From the NCBI RefSeq assembly GCF_051014445.1, contig NW_027488378.1, forward strand, positions 1,798,001-1,862,000: a DNA stretch of 64,000 nt, read 5' to 3'. This document shows, in pieces, positions 20,101 through 32,113 of the stretch. The notes beneath the pieces were generated by a model. The model was not told the DNA's origin. It saw nothing but the letters and a program-made list of their open reading frames with translations, and did no database searches. Source of the DNA: Colletes latitarsis. Taxonomy: Eukaryota > Arthropoda > Insecta > Hymenoptera > Colletidae. A program made the position numbers and the translations under genes. Numbering within the stretch: the stretch's first letter is position 1; every line of letters begins with the position of its first letter.

Positions 20101-22590
20101 CTTTTCTAGCTTACTGCTTGCTTTTTAGCTTAATACTTCCTTACTAGCTAACTGCTTTCTTACTAGACTGCTGTTTGCTTTCTAGCTCACTGCTTGCTTA
20201 CCAGGTTACTGCTTCCTTGCTAGCCTCCTGCTTGCATACTAGCTCGCTTCTTGCTTACTAGCTTCCTGCTTGCATACTAGCTTACAGCTAGCTAACTGGC
20301 TTCCTCCTCGCTTACTAGCTAACTGCTTGCACTCTAGGTTGCTGCTTGCTTATTAGCATACTGCTTTCGTGCAAGCCCACTGCTTGCCTACTAGCTTACT
20401 GCTTGCTTACTAGCCTGCTGCTTGCTTTATACCTTACTGCTTGGTTACTAGCATGCTGCTTTCTTTCTAGCTTACTGTGTGCATACTAGCATACAGCGTC
20501 CGTCCTAGCTTCCACTTCGCTCACCTCTTGCTTACTAGGATACTGCTTCCTTGCTAGCTCCCTTCTGACTTACTATCTCGACGCTTGCTTAATAACTTAT
20601 TGATTGCTTACTAGCTCACTGCTTGCTTACTAGCTTACTGCTTGCACACTAGCTAACTGGTTCCATACTAGCCTGCTCCCTGCTTTCTAGTATACTGCTT
20701 CATTACTAGCTCGCTGCTTGCTTTGTAGCTTACTGCATGCATACTAGCATACTGCGTCCTTACTAGCTTCCTCCTCACTTACCAGTGCACCACTTGCTTA
20801 CCAGCATACTGCTTCCCTACTAGCTCCCTGCTTACTTACTAGATTACTGCTTGCTTACTAGCTAACTGCTTTCTGACTCGCCTCACAGCTTGCTGTCTAG
20901 CTTACTGGTTGCTTACCAAGTTATTGGCTGCTTACTATCTTACTGCTTCCTTACTAGCTTACAGCTCCCTTTCTAGCTTACTGCTATCCCACTAGGTATC
21001 TGCTCGCGTACTACTTTACTGCTCCCTTACTAGCTTACTGCTATCTTAATGGCAAACTGCAAGCTTACTTGCGTGCAGCATTGAAACTACCTTATTGCGT
21101 GCTCGCTAGCTTAATGCTTGCGTCCTATATTACTGCTTGTTTTCTATATATACTGCCTTGTTAATATCATACTGCTATCTTACAAGCTTACAGCACTCTT
21201 ACTACCAGACTGCGCTTTTACTAGCTTACTCCTTCCTCCCTAGCTTACTGCTTTCTTTCTTGCTCAGTGATTGCTTGCAACCTTACTGCTCCCTTACTAG
21301 CTGACTGCGTACTGCTAGCTTATTGCTCGCTTACTAACATGCAGCTTGCATACTATCTAACTGCTTTCTTACTGTCTGACTGCATCCTTAAAAGCTTACT
21401 GCTTGTTTACTAGCCTAAGGCCTGCATACTAGCTTCCTGCTTGCTCACTGCCTTATTGCTTCCTTCCTAGCTTGCTGCTTTTTTACCATCTTACTGCTTG
21501 ATTACTAGTCTAGTGCTTGCTTTCTAGGTGGGTGCTTGCTTACTGGCTAACTTCTGTCTTACTAGCTAACCCCTTTCTTACAGGCTTACTGCTTGTTACT
21601 AGCCTAGTGCTTGCATACTAGCCTACTGGTTGGTTACTAACCTACTGTTTCCTTCCTAGCCTACTGCTTCCATACCAGCTTTCTGCTTGCTTACTAGTTA
21701 ACTGCTTCCTTACCATATTACGTCTTGCTTACTAGCTAAGTGCATGGTTTCTAGCTTACTGCTTGCTTAAGATCTAACTTCTTTCCCACTGGCTAACTGC
21801 TTTTTTACTGGATTACAGCTTGCCTACGAGCATACAGCTTACCTACTAACTTAGTGCTTTCTTACTAGGTAAAGGCTTTTGTACTAGCTCACTACATCGT
21901 CACTAGCTTATTGTTTGCTTATCAGTTTGCTGATAGCTTAGTAGCTTACTGCTTCCTTACCGGCTAATTGCTTTCAAACTAGCCTTCTGCTTGCTCAATA
22001 CATTACTGCTCCCTAGCTAGCTTCGAAACCCCATACCAGTATTCAACTTTCTTACTAGCTTGCTGCTTGCTTACTAGCATCCCGGTTTGTTAATAGCTAC
22101 CTGCTTTCCTATTAGCTTACTGCCTCCTAACTAGCTTACTGTTTCCATGCAAGCATGCTTCTTCCTAATTAGCTTACCGCTTGCCTGCTAGCTTACAGCT
22201 TGCCTACTAGCTTACGTCTTTCGCACTAGCTAACAGCTTCCTTACTAGCTTCCGGCTTGCATACTAGCATACTGCTTAGATACTAGCCTAATTCGTTCTA
22301 ACGTGCTTACCGCTTGCTTGCTAGCATACTGCTTGCTGACTACCTTTCCACTTGCCTGCCAGCATAATGCTTGCTTTCTAGCCTACCGCTTTGTTACTAG
22401 CTAACTGCCTTCTTACTAGCTTTCTGCTTTCATACTAGCTCACAGCGATCTTACTATTTTACTGCTTGCTTACTATCTAACTGCTCTCTAACTTGCTTAA
22501 TACTTTCTTATTAGCACACTGCTTTCTTACTGGCTAACTGGTTTCTTACAAGATTAATACTTCCTTGCTACCTTCCTGCTATTCTAGCTA
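14175..22590 (+). repeat. 19-bp satellite array, block 1
   Basis: Diverged tandem repeat with consensus TTGCTTACTAGCTTACTGC. Each unit holds two GCTTACT submotifs (8 + 11 bp). Variant units tend to follow one another in a fixed order (see findings). Because 19 is not divisible by 3, open frames read a 19-residue pattern rich in LLAY, LTACLL and LLTS; these are not genes. About 550 bp at the left end match the satellite right of Copia copy 2. Confidence 0.95.
17440..20150 (+). repeat. 1.6-kb tandem duplication inside the satellite
   Basis: Copy A is about 17440-19055 and copy B about 19056-20150, offset 1616 bp (85 units plus 1 bp). Only a few base differences are seen. Copy B lacks 532 bp present in copy A (about 17835-18366), exactly 28 satellite units, after which the offset is 1084 bp. 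This fits in-register unequal exchange. Confidence 0.88.
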
Positions 22591-22807
22591 GATGGAGATA
22601 TGCGGAGAGAGGTGTACTGCGGCGTTCCGCAGGTGTCGGTCCTCGGGGCACTCCTGTGGAATGTCGCGTACAATAAGGTTTTGCGGGCCGACCTCCCTGA
22701 CGGCGTCAGCGCCGTGTGCTATGCAGATAACACACTGGTGCTGGCCGTTGGGGCGCACTGGGGGAGGGCCAAGCGCCTCACGGAGGTGGGGGCGCAGCGC
22801 GTCGTCG
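22591..22807 (+). pseudogene. R1-clade RT fragment in satellite
   Basis: A 217-bp scrap matching copy A 3568-3785, the RT palm: REVYCGVPQVSVLGALLWNV, then CYADNTLVLAVGAHWG. The catalytic YADD is YADN. There is no poly(A) and no target duplication; both edges run directly into satellite. It is more diverged than the other copies, so it is an old remnant left by deletion or rearrangement. Confidence 0.92.
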
Positions 22808-25800
22808 GCATTACCTTAGTGCTCTCTTACTAGCTTACTACCTACAACCCTTACTACTTTACTGCATTCTTACTGGCTAGCTGCTTTCTTACTAGCTTAT
22901 TGCGTTGTTACTAACTGACTCCTTGCTTACTAGCATACTCTTCCCTTACTAGATTACTGCCTGCTTGCTAGATTATTGCTTTCTTACCAGCTTACTGCTT
23001 GCATACTAGCCTCCTGCTCTATTAGTAACATACTGCCTCCTTACTAGCTTAGTGCTTTCTTACTAGCTTAATGCTCCCTTACTTGATTACTGCTTGCTTA
23101 CAAACTTACTGCTTTCTTATCAGCTCACTGCTCCCTTTCTAGCTCAATGCTTTCATACTAGCTTACTGCTTGCATACTAGCTTGCAGAATGCTTCCTAGC
23201 TAACTGCTTTCATACAGGCTAACTGCTTTCTTACTAGCTCTCTGCTTGCTTACTACATTACTTCACACTTACAGGCTTACTGCTACGTTACTAGCTTACT
23301 GCCTGCTTAATAGCATACTGCTTCCCTACTAACGTCTTCCTCGCCTACTAGCTAACTGATTACACACTAGGTTGCAGCTTGCTTACTAGCTATTTGCTTC
23401 CTTACCAGATCACTGCTTTCTTACCAGCTTACTGCGTGCTTACTAGCATACTGCTTTCTTACTAGCTTACTGCGTGCTTACTAGCATACCGCTTTGTTAC
23501 TAGCTTACTGCTGGCTCAAAAGCTAATAGCTTTCATTCCAGCTTACTGCCTGCGAACTAGCTTACAGTTTGCTAACTACCTTATTGCTGGCTTTACAGTA
23601 TACTGCTCCCTTACTGGCACCCTGCTCGCTTCTTAGCACACAGCTTGCTTACTAGCTTACTGCTTGCTTACTAGCTTACTGCATCCTCACTACCTTATTT
23701 ATTCCTTACAAGCTTACTGCTTGCTTACTAGCTTAGTGCTTCCATACTAGCTTACTGCTTGCTTACTAGAAAACTGCTTCCTTACTAGCCTGCTCCTAGC
23801 TTTGCAGCTTACTGCTTGCTTGCTAGTTCACTGCTTGCTTTGTAGCATACTGCTTCCTTACTAGCTTCCTACATGCTTACTAGCATACAGCTTGCTTCCT
23901 ACCTTACTGCTTGCTCAATAGCCAACTGCTTTCTTAATAGACTGCTGCTTGCTTACTAGCTTAATCCTTTCTTACTACATTCCTGCATTCTTCCTAACTA
24001 ACGGCTTTCTTAATAACGTACTTCTCCCTTGCTAGGCGAATCCATCCTTACTATCTTACTGGTTACTTACTAGCTTGCTGCTTGCTTACTAGCTTACTGC
24101 TTGCTTACTAGCTTCCTCCTCATTTACTAGCTCACTGCTAGCATCCTAGATTACTGCTTGCTTGTAACCTAATTGCTTTCTTGCCAGCTTACTGCTTGCT
24201 TGCTAGCATACTGCTCTCTTACAAGCCCACTGCTTGCTTACTAGCTTACTGCTTGCTTACTAGCATTATGCTTTCTTACTAGCACACAGCTTGCTTACTA
24301 TGTTACTGCATGGTAACTGGCATACTGCTTGCTTACTAGCATGCTGCTTGCATTCCAGCTTACTGCTTGCTTACTAGCATACTGCTTGCCTACTAGCATA
24401 CAGCTTGCTTACTAGCTCCCTGCTCGCGTAGTAGCTCACTGCTTCCTTACCAGCTTCATCCTCGCTTACTGGCTCATTGCATGCTTACTAGCTTACTGCT
24501 TGCTTCTTGGCATACTGCTTTCTTTCCAGCTAACTGCATTCTTACTAGCTTGCTGCTTGCTTTCTAGCATACTGCGAGCTTACTAGGACACTGCTCTCTT
24601 ACAAGCTAATTGCTTTCGTACTAGCCTGCTGCTTGCTTACCAGCTTACTGCTATCTTAATAGCTTGCTGCTTGTTCCTAGTTTGCTGGTTGCTTACTAGC
24701 TTACTGCTTCCTTACTAGCTTACTGCTCGCGTAGTAGCTCACTGCTTGCTTAATAGCTAATTGCTTTCATACTAGCCTGCTGCCTGCTTACTAGCTTACT
24801 GCTGGCTTACCAGCTTACTGCTTCCTTACTAGCTTCCTCCTAGAATATCAGCTCACTGCTTGCTTACTAGCTCACTGGATGATTACTAGCTTACTGCTTG
24901 CTTACTAGCTTACTACTTGCTTACTAGCTGACTGCGTGCTTAATAGCTAACTGCTTTCTTACCGGCTTACAGCTTTCATACAAGTTTACTGCTTTTTCAC
25001 TAGCACACTGCTCTCTAACTAGCTGATTGCTTTCATACCAGTCTGCTGCTTGCTTACTAGCTTACTTGTTGCCTACTAGCTCTCAGCGTGCGTACTAGCT
25101 TACTGCTTGCTTACTACCTTTCTGCTTACTTACTAGATCAAAGCGTGCTTAATGGCTAACTGCTTTCTTACCGGATTACAGCTTTCTCACTAGCTTACTG
25201 CTTGTTTACTAGCATACTGCTTCCTTACACCATACAGCTTCCATACTAGCATACTGCTTTCCTACTAGCTAAATACTACCTGACTAGCCTGATGCTTGCT
25301 TACTAGCTTACTGGTTGCCTACTAGCTTGTTGCTTGCTTTCCAGCTTTCTGCTTGCTTACTAGCATACTGCTTCCTTACCAGCTCCCTCCTCGGTTAGTA
25401 GCTTACTGCTTGCTCACTAGCTTGCTGCTTGCTGTCTAGCATACTGCTTGCTTACTAGCACACTACTTTCTTACTAGTTAACTGCTTTCTGACTAGGCTG
25501 CTGCTTGCTTACTTGCTTACTGCATGTTTACTAGCTCACTGCTTCCTTACCAGTTTACAGCTTGCTTTCCAGCTTACTGCCTGCTAACTAGCGTACTGCT
25601 TCCTTACTAGCTTCGCCCTCGCTTACTAGCTCACTGCTTGCTTACTAGCTTACTGGTAGCTTACTTGCTTACTGCTTGCTTACTAGCATACAGCTTTTTT
25701 ACTAGTTAACTGTTTCTGGATAGCCAGCTGCTTCCTCACAAGCTGACTGCTTGCTTACTAGCTTACTGCTTACTTACTTACTTACTGATTACTTAGTGCC

Positions 25801-26256
25801 TAACAGCTTCCTTACTACATTCTTGCTTTCTTCGTAAGTTACTGCTTTCCTATTGCCTTACTGCTCTTTTACTATCCGAATACTACCCTACTCGTTTCCT
25901 GCTTGCTTACTATGTAACTGCTTTGTTAGTAACTTACTGCTTTGTTACTTGCTTACTGCTTGCTTTCTAGCTCACCGCTTGCTTACTAGCTTACTACTTC
26001 TTTACTTGCTTCTTCCGCGCTTACTAACTCACTGCTTTCTTACTAGCTTACTGCATGCTTACTAGCATACTGCTTCCATACTAGCTTCCCCCACGCTTAC
26101 TAGCTTACTGCTTGTTTACTAGCTTACTGCATGTTTTCTAGCTCACTGCTTGCTTAATAGCTAACTGCTTTCTTACTAGCCTGCTGCTTGCTTTCTAGCT
26201 TATTGCTCGCTTACTAGCTTGCTGCTTGCTTTCTATCTTACTGGTTGTTTTCTAGC
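22808..26256 (+). repeat. 19-bp satellite array, block 2
   Basis: Same unit and orientation as block 1, ending CTAGC at 26252-26256 where the Copia copy 2 LTR begins. No other feature seen. Confidence 0.95.
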
Positions 26257-26550
26257 TGTTGAGAATAGATATATTTTGTATTTCCGAATCTTCGCGATTT
26301 TGCTCTGTTCCACGTCGGCCCAGGTCATGTCATAAAACCAATAGGTCTGCCGATCATTTGGCGACGCATATATAGCCGGGATTTTTCTTTGTTTGAAGTT
26401 AGTTGTGCGATAACCCTGACCGTGGGGAAAAGTCTTCCATGTATTTTGTTGCCTCCGCGTCTTACACCTTGTACCGTTTCAACAAAATATTTTTTCTTCT
26501 TTCTGCTATGTGCGATTGGGGAAATCTATTTCAAAGATAGATCCTTACTA
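26257..26550 (+). repeat. Copia copy 2 5' LTR
   Basis: 294 bp, TGTTGAGAATAG to ATCCTTACTA. The first 120 bp or so closely match the 3' LTR, but the rest differs at roughly one base in five. Confidence 0.9.
26369..26374 (+). promoter_or_regulatory. Copia LTR TATA box
   Basis: TATATA in GCATATATAGCC, about 113 bp into the LTR. It is kept in both 3' LTRs. Likely drives the element transcript from the start of R. Confidence 0.65.
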
Positions 26551-26552
26551 AT

Positions 26553-26581
26553 TTATGGGCCCAGCACGCTTCCACTGCGCC
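26553..26581 (+). other. Copia copy 2 primer binding site (initiator tRNA-Met)
   Basis: 29 nt complementary to the 5' half of initiator tRNA-Met, two bases after the LTR. It extends two bases further than in copy 1, where a C-to-T change ends the match. Confidence 0.9.
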
Positions 26582-26675
26582 TGCTAGAAAGAATTTGTTT
26601 GTTGATAAGCCACGCTGGCTGGGTGAATAAAGGTTTTTTTTACTGGGTACCAACTGTGTAAGTGATTTCGTCGCA

Positions 26676-27608
26676 ATGTCTGACATAGAATTTGGAATGG
26701 AAATTGTGAAACTGGACGGCACTAACTACTCCATGTGGAAATCTGGAGTAGTGATTGCGTTAGAAGCTAAAGGTTTGCTTGGTTTCGTAGATGGTACAAT
26801 AGTAAAACCTGCTGAAAACAAGGCAACGGAGCTCAAAGTGCACGGTCAAAAATCAGCGCAGGTAAAAATGATTATACTGAGAACAATCGCCCCAAATCTT
26901 CGCCGCAATTTGTACAACTGCTCTACTGTAAAAGAAATTTGGAACCAGCTGAGGGACCTGTACGGAGATGCAAGTGAAGACGCTGCACAAACTGCCTGGG
27001 AGCAGTTTTATAATTTTCGCGTTAATGAAGAGGAGCCCATTGCAGATCATTTGGAGATCCTGGAGAGCATCTGCAGACGCCTGCAGGATGCGGGTGAGGA
27101 ACCGTCGGACAAAGCTTTCATGGCAAAACTGCTGCGCAGTTTACCCGCAAAGTTCTCCATTTTTCGTCACACGTGGGAATGCACTCCTGCTACGGAAAAA
27201 ACGAAAACGAACTTGATCAGCAGACTGATCATGAAAGACAGGCGTTTTGCAGAGGATGAAGTGTCGACGCTCGCACTTCGTGTTCAAAAGACGTCCCTGA
27301 ACGACGCAAAGAAAAAGAAACGCTCCAAGAAGGATATCGAGGAGCTGAAAAAACGAACGCGGTGTGGAGTCTGCAAAGAAAAAGGCCCCTGGGCACGTGA
27401 ATGTCCAAAAAATCAAGCTGGAAAATCATCGGACAGTTCAGCGAGAAATGCGCTAGCGTTGGTGTATGACATTGTTGCAACATATAAATGCACCAGTGAA
27501 AGTGACAGTGCCGTGTGGATTGCGGATTCGGGTGCCGGAATGCATATGACTTTCCGCAAAGACTATTCTTCGGCATTGCAGCCGATTCCAAATTGGTCAT
27601 GCGGTTAA
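26676..27608 (+). pseudogene. gag: Copia gag and protease start, copy 2
   Basis: 310 codons, nearly identical to copy 1 (297-1229). It has the same nucleocapsid knuckle with Pro in place of His (codon 27387-27389), the same DSGA protease motif, and the same loss of frame before NWSCG. Differences from copy 1 are scattered single bases. Confidence 0.9.
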
Positions 27609-27666
27609 AGTAGCGGATGATCGCATCATCTTAGCGGCTGGCATCGGAACAATTAAAATCCAAGAA

Positions 27667-29508
27667 GTGCTTGAGGGTGTGCTATACAAACGCGAATTAC
27701 AAGATGTGCTCTATGTACCTGAACTAAAGTGTAGTTTGTTTTCTATAGGCTCAGTGAACAAAAAACGGTACTCTTTTTATTCGTTTGAAAACAAATGTGA
27801 AGTTCGCGATAGTAAAGGAAAAGTCGCCGCACGTGGAATACCGCACGGAAAACTATTTAAAATGTGTTTCAAAGAGAAAGTGCCCATTGACTGTAAAGCG
27901 CTGAAATTAGCAGATGGCCAGGAAAAATTAAATCTTTTGCATGAGCGAATGGGACACGTAAATGAGCGCACAAAAAAACACACGTGTGAACAACTCGGCA
28001 TCCATGGAATTGAAAAGGACAATTTGACAAAGTTTTTTTGTGAAGGATGCATTATGGGCAAGCAGTCCCGAAGGCCGCATCCAAGCATCGGGGTTGAAGA
28101 CAATTACGGGCCAGGGGAGAAAATTCATATCGATGTCTGTGGCCCTGTAAACATAAACTCACCGAGCAACACGCGGTTTTTTTTACTGATTAAGGACGAG
28201 AGTACCAGCTATAGGAAGGTATACTTCATGAGCCATAAATCAAAAGTATTCAGCAAATTTAAGGAGTTCGAGGCTTTCCTATCGACGCAGACAGGAACGA
28301 AAATCGAAGTCCTACGCTCGGACAATGGGACAGAGTATACCTGCAGCCAGCTCCAGACCTTTTTGGAGGAAAAAGGTATAATCCACGAATGCTCGTCACC
28401 ATACATTCATGAGCAGAATGGTCGCGCTGAACGCGAAATTCGTATGCTCAATGAAAGTGCACGTTTTATGATTCACGCAAAGAACATGGATCAAAAATTA
28501 TGGGCAGAAGCAGTAAACACCGCTTGCTACGTGCTGAATCGGACCATTCTAGAGCCAGGGGAGACGATTACTCCGTTCGAGAAGTGGTTTAAACGCAAAC
28601 TTGATATAAAACATTTAAAGGTGTTTGGATCCGTAGCTTACCTGAACGTGCCGAAGGAAAGACGGCAAAAATTCGACCCAAAAAGCAGACAGGTCATATT
28701 CCTCGGTTACGATGAGGAGTCTACTAATTATAGACTCTGGGATAATAAATTGAAGAAAATTTCAATAAGCAGAGACGTAACCTTCAACGAAAATGCCCTG
28801 CCGAGTGCCGAAACGTGTGCCGAAACCGATACAATAATCAAGTTCGGAATTGAAGACGAAAGAGAGACGATTCCTACTCCTGAAGGTGCAGCGGAACACC
28901 AAGTTCCAGTTGTGGAAGATGTCGCCGAAACACGAGAACTGGAAAACAATGGAAATGAAGAAAACGCAGCTTTGCCAGAGATAGAGCAGGTAGCCGCCAA
29001 TGAAAATGCTCGGGAAGGAAGACAACTGCGCAATAGAAGAACATTACAAGCACCTGACCGATACGCCGTACCTATTGCTTTTTTGGCTGATACGGTGCCT
29101 ATGACCTACACTGAGGCAATATCCAGTGACGACACCAGAAAATGGAAGAAAGCCATGGACGAAGAGATGCTGGCGCTTGAAAAAAATCGCACATGGACCA
29201 TATGTGCACTGCCGCAAGGAAAACGTGCAATCGGTTGCAAATGGGTTTTCGCAATCAAAAATAATGCAGCTGGAAATCTGAAGAGATACAAGGCGAGACT
29301 CGTAGCGAAAGGATTCCGACAACCAGAAGGAATCGATTATTTTGACACATTCGCACCTGTCGTTCGCTACGGGTCCATTAGAACTCTTCTTGCAATAGCT
29401 GCGAAAGGTGATTATGAAATAATGAAGTTCGACGTGAAAACCGCTTTTCTATATGGCGATCTTCAAGAAGAAATTTATTTGGAGCAGCCTCCAGAATACA
29501 CAATTTAG
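27667..29508 (+). pseudogene. pol: Copia protease-integrase-RT, copy 2, ends in TAG
   Basis: 613 codons from the first ATG; the frame is open from about 27580. It gives the undisturbed version of what the LINE splits in copy 1. The order is linker DVLYVPELKCSLFSIGS, zinc domain HERMGHVNERTKKHTC...CEGCIMGK, integrase core HIDVCGP, RSDNGTEY and EQNGRAERE, an acidic linker rich in E/N, and the N-terminal half of RT with KWVFAIKNN and FDVKTAFLYGDL. Ends in TAG at 29506-29508 in the middle of RT, as in copy 1. Confidence 0.93.
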
Positions 29509-30639
29509 AGCCAACCGGATGCAGTCTTCCCGCTACATCGCAGCCTGTATGGATTGAAGCAGTCACCCAAATGCTGGAACGAGAAGTTCACGAGGTTTCT
29601 GAACGGATTTAATCTCGTGAACATCGCAAGTGATAAGTGCGTGCTTGTCGGTGTAGTGGAAAGTTCAAAAGTGTATTTAGCCCTGTATGTGGATGATGGT
29701 TTGATTATGAGCAAAAGCGAGAATGCAATTAAGAGTGTCTTAGATTATTTAGAAGGTAATTTTAAAATCTCGGTAGATCGGGCCGATGAATTTCTCGGTT
29801 TCGAGATTAAACGCGATCGCGAACGACGACTCTTAAAAATTTCTCAACCGGGCTATATTAAGAAAATATTAAAGACCTTCAATATGCTTGAAGCAAATCC
29901 GTCAAGTGTACCTGCGGAGCCAGGTATGCCCATGCAAAAACAAACACCTGCGACTGACAGTAAAATGCCGTTTCGTGAGGCAATAGGCTCTTTATTATTC
30001 GCTGCACGAGTTTGTCGCCCGGATATCGAATTTGCGGTCAATTACGCAAGTCAATTTTTGAGTTCTTACGACGACACTTATTGGCAATCGGTAAAGAAAA
30101 TAATGCGTTATTTAAATGGAACACGTGATCACAGAATAGTTTACGGAAATAGTGGGAGTTCGCTTGATATTTCGGGATTCACGGATGCTCATTATACCGG
30201 ATGCTCAGAGACTCGAAGATCTAGGAGTGGATTTGTCAATATTTGGAATAGCGGACCAATTTCGTGGTCCAGTCAATTGCAAAAGGTCGTTGCCCTTTCG
30301 ACCGCTGAGTCGGAATATATCGCGTTAGCCCACGGCGTGAAAGAAGCGGTTTGGTTACGTCGTATGTTGAATGAATTGGATGTTGTGTGCAATATCGTCC
30401 CTGCTTTTGTTGATAACCAAGCGGCCATAAAAATTGCTAATAGTTCCGAAAACCATAAGCGCTCGTAACACATCGGTAAAAAGTACCATTTCACTCGTGA
30501 TGTCGTTAATCGCGGAGAAGTAGAAATTAGATATGTTCCATCGAAAGAACAATTAGCTGATATCTCTGCTAAGCCTTTGCAAAAGCAGCCGTTTTGCTAT
30601 CCGAGAGAAAAATTAAATATTAGCGGACATTCAAAATAA
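29509..30639 (+). pseudogene. pol: Copia RT C-terminus and RNase H, copy 2
   Basis: Same frame after the TAG. Contains LYGLKQSPKCWNEKF, the RT catalytic YVDD, GFTDAHYTGCSETRRSRSGF and ALSTAESEYIALAHG of RNase H. A TAA at 30466-30468 (a Lys codon in copy 1), beside a 3-bp in-frame insertion, cuts off the last 57 codons. The normal stop is TAA at 30637-30639. Confidence 0.92.
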
Positions 30640-30646
30640 GTGGGAG
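30634..30646 (+). other. Copia polypurine tract, copy 2
   Basis: AAATAAGTGGGAG immediately before the 3' LTR, the expected position of the plus-strand primer. In copy 1 the corresponding bases are less purine-rich (AACAAGTCGGAC). Confidence 0.6.
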
Positions 30647-30936
30647 TGTTGAGAATAGATATATTTTGTATTTCCGAATCTTCGCGATTTTTCTCTGTTC
30701 CACGTCGGCCCAGGTCATGTCATAAAACCAATAGGTCTACCGACCATTCGACGACGCATATATAGCCGGAATTTTAACCAATTTGAAGTAAGTCGTGCGA
30801 GAACCCAGACCGCGGAGAAAAGTCTTCCACATATTTTGTCGCCTCCGTGTCTTACACATTATACCGTTTCAACAAATTATTCCTTCTTCTTTCTGCGGTA
30901 AGCGATTGGGGAAATCTATCACAAAGATCCTCAATA
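30647..30936 (+). repeat. Copia copy 2 3' LTR
   Basis: 290 bp, TGTTGAGAATAG to GATCCTCAATA. Nearly identical to the 3' LTR of copy 1 but not to its own 5' LTR beyond the first 120 bp or so. Confidence 0.92.
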
Positions 30937-31572
30937 CTAGCATACTGCTTTCTTAGTAGCTAAGAGCTTTCTTACTAACCTGTTGCTTCCTTACAAGCTT
31001 ACTGGTTGCTTACTGTCTTACTGCTAGCGTACTCGCTTACAGCTTGCTTACTGACCAGCAGCTTGCATTCTAGCTTAGTGCTTCCTTACTAGCATGCAGC
31101 TTGGTTACTAGATAACTGCTTTCTTACAATCCTGCTCCTTGCTTTCTAGCTTACTGCATGCATACTAGTTTGCTGCTTGCACAATTGCCTACTGCTTTCA
31201 TACTAGCTAACTGCTTCCTTAATAGCCTACTGCTTGCTTACTTGCACACTGCTGCCATACTAGCTTCCTGCTCGCTTACTAGCTTTCTGGTTGCTTACCA
31301 CCTTATTGCTTCCTTACTAGCCAGCTGCTTGCTTACTTGTTTACTTGTTGCTTACGAGCTTTCCGCTTGCTTACTGGCTCACTCCATGCTTACTAGCTTA
31401 CTGCTTGCTTACAAGCTGATTGCATGCTTACTAGCTTACTGGTAGCTTACAAGCTTATTGATTGCTTACTAGCTTACTGCTTGCTGACTAATTAACTGCA
31501 ATATTAATACACTGCTGCATTCTCCATAACTTACTGCTTTTTTACGAGCTTACAGAGTGCTTACTATCATAC
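30937..31572 (+). repeat. 19-bp satellite array, block 3 (duplicated flank)
   Basis: 30937 to about 31485 aligns unit by unit with 14175 to about 14735, apart from one 19-bp unit missing near 31165 and scattered substitutions. The remaining 90 bp are strongly diverged satellite. Confidence 0.9.
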
Positions 31573-31597
31573 TTTTTTTTTTTTTTTTTTTTTTTTT

Positions 31598-32113
31598 GTC
31601 GTGGGGAAAATCTTCGAAAGACTCCCTCCCACCTCCTTGGGGAGAGGCGGGAGGGTTGTGTGGGATTCCCCGCGCCCGTAGAATGACGGGCGCGGGACTT
31701 ACGCACTAAAAACCCCACGGTGACCCTTCCGCACGCTTTGGGAGGATACCGGGAATCGCTCGAAGCATTCTTCCGGTATCCTCCCCGTGCCCGCGCTTTC
31801 GCGCCCATCCCCCGGGGGGACAATCGGTCCCCCCAGTAGACACACTGCCTCATAGCGGCGGGACGGGGCCACTCCATCCCGCCGCTATCCGTCCCGGGGC
31901 CGCGTCTACTGGCGGCTGCGAGCCCCAACTCGCAACCGCCCGCGACCCCGTTTCCACCCCTCGGCGGCCGGGCGTTCATGGCCGCACCAGACCGCCGAGG
32001 GTGCCTCCCCTTGCGTCGGACCGGTAGGGGGAGGCACTCCTACCCCCAACCGGTCCGACCCGGCGCCGCCTGGCGGGAGGAGGCTCCCCACAGGGCCCCC
32101 CTCCCAGCCTAGG
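31598..32113 (-). other. R1-clade 3' UTR, copy B
   Basis: Same length and same series of inverted repeats as in copy A (4887-5402), for example CCCGCCGCTAT pairing across 31855-31889 and the long GGATACCGG/CCGGTATCC stem. Small substitutions are present in stems and loops. Confidence 0.85.

Larger units (their letters stand above)
26257..30936 (+). mobile_element. Copia LTR retrotransposon, copy 2 (complete, defective)
   Basis: 4680 bp: 5' LTR 26257-26550, primer site, gag, pol and 3' LTR 30647-30936. Flanked by CTAGC on both sides (weak, as the satellite is full of CTAGC). It shares the frameshift, the knuckle His-to-Pro change and the pol TAG with copy 1, and has its own nonsense codon at 30466-30468. 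LTRs begin TGTTGAG and end TA rather than CA. Confidence 0.95.

Noticed and set aside
14175..26256. Possible CRISPR-like array
   Set aside because: Repeats are contiguous 19-bp units without spacers, with graded divergence, in a eukaryotic setting.
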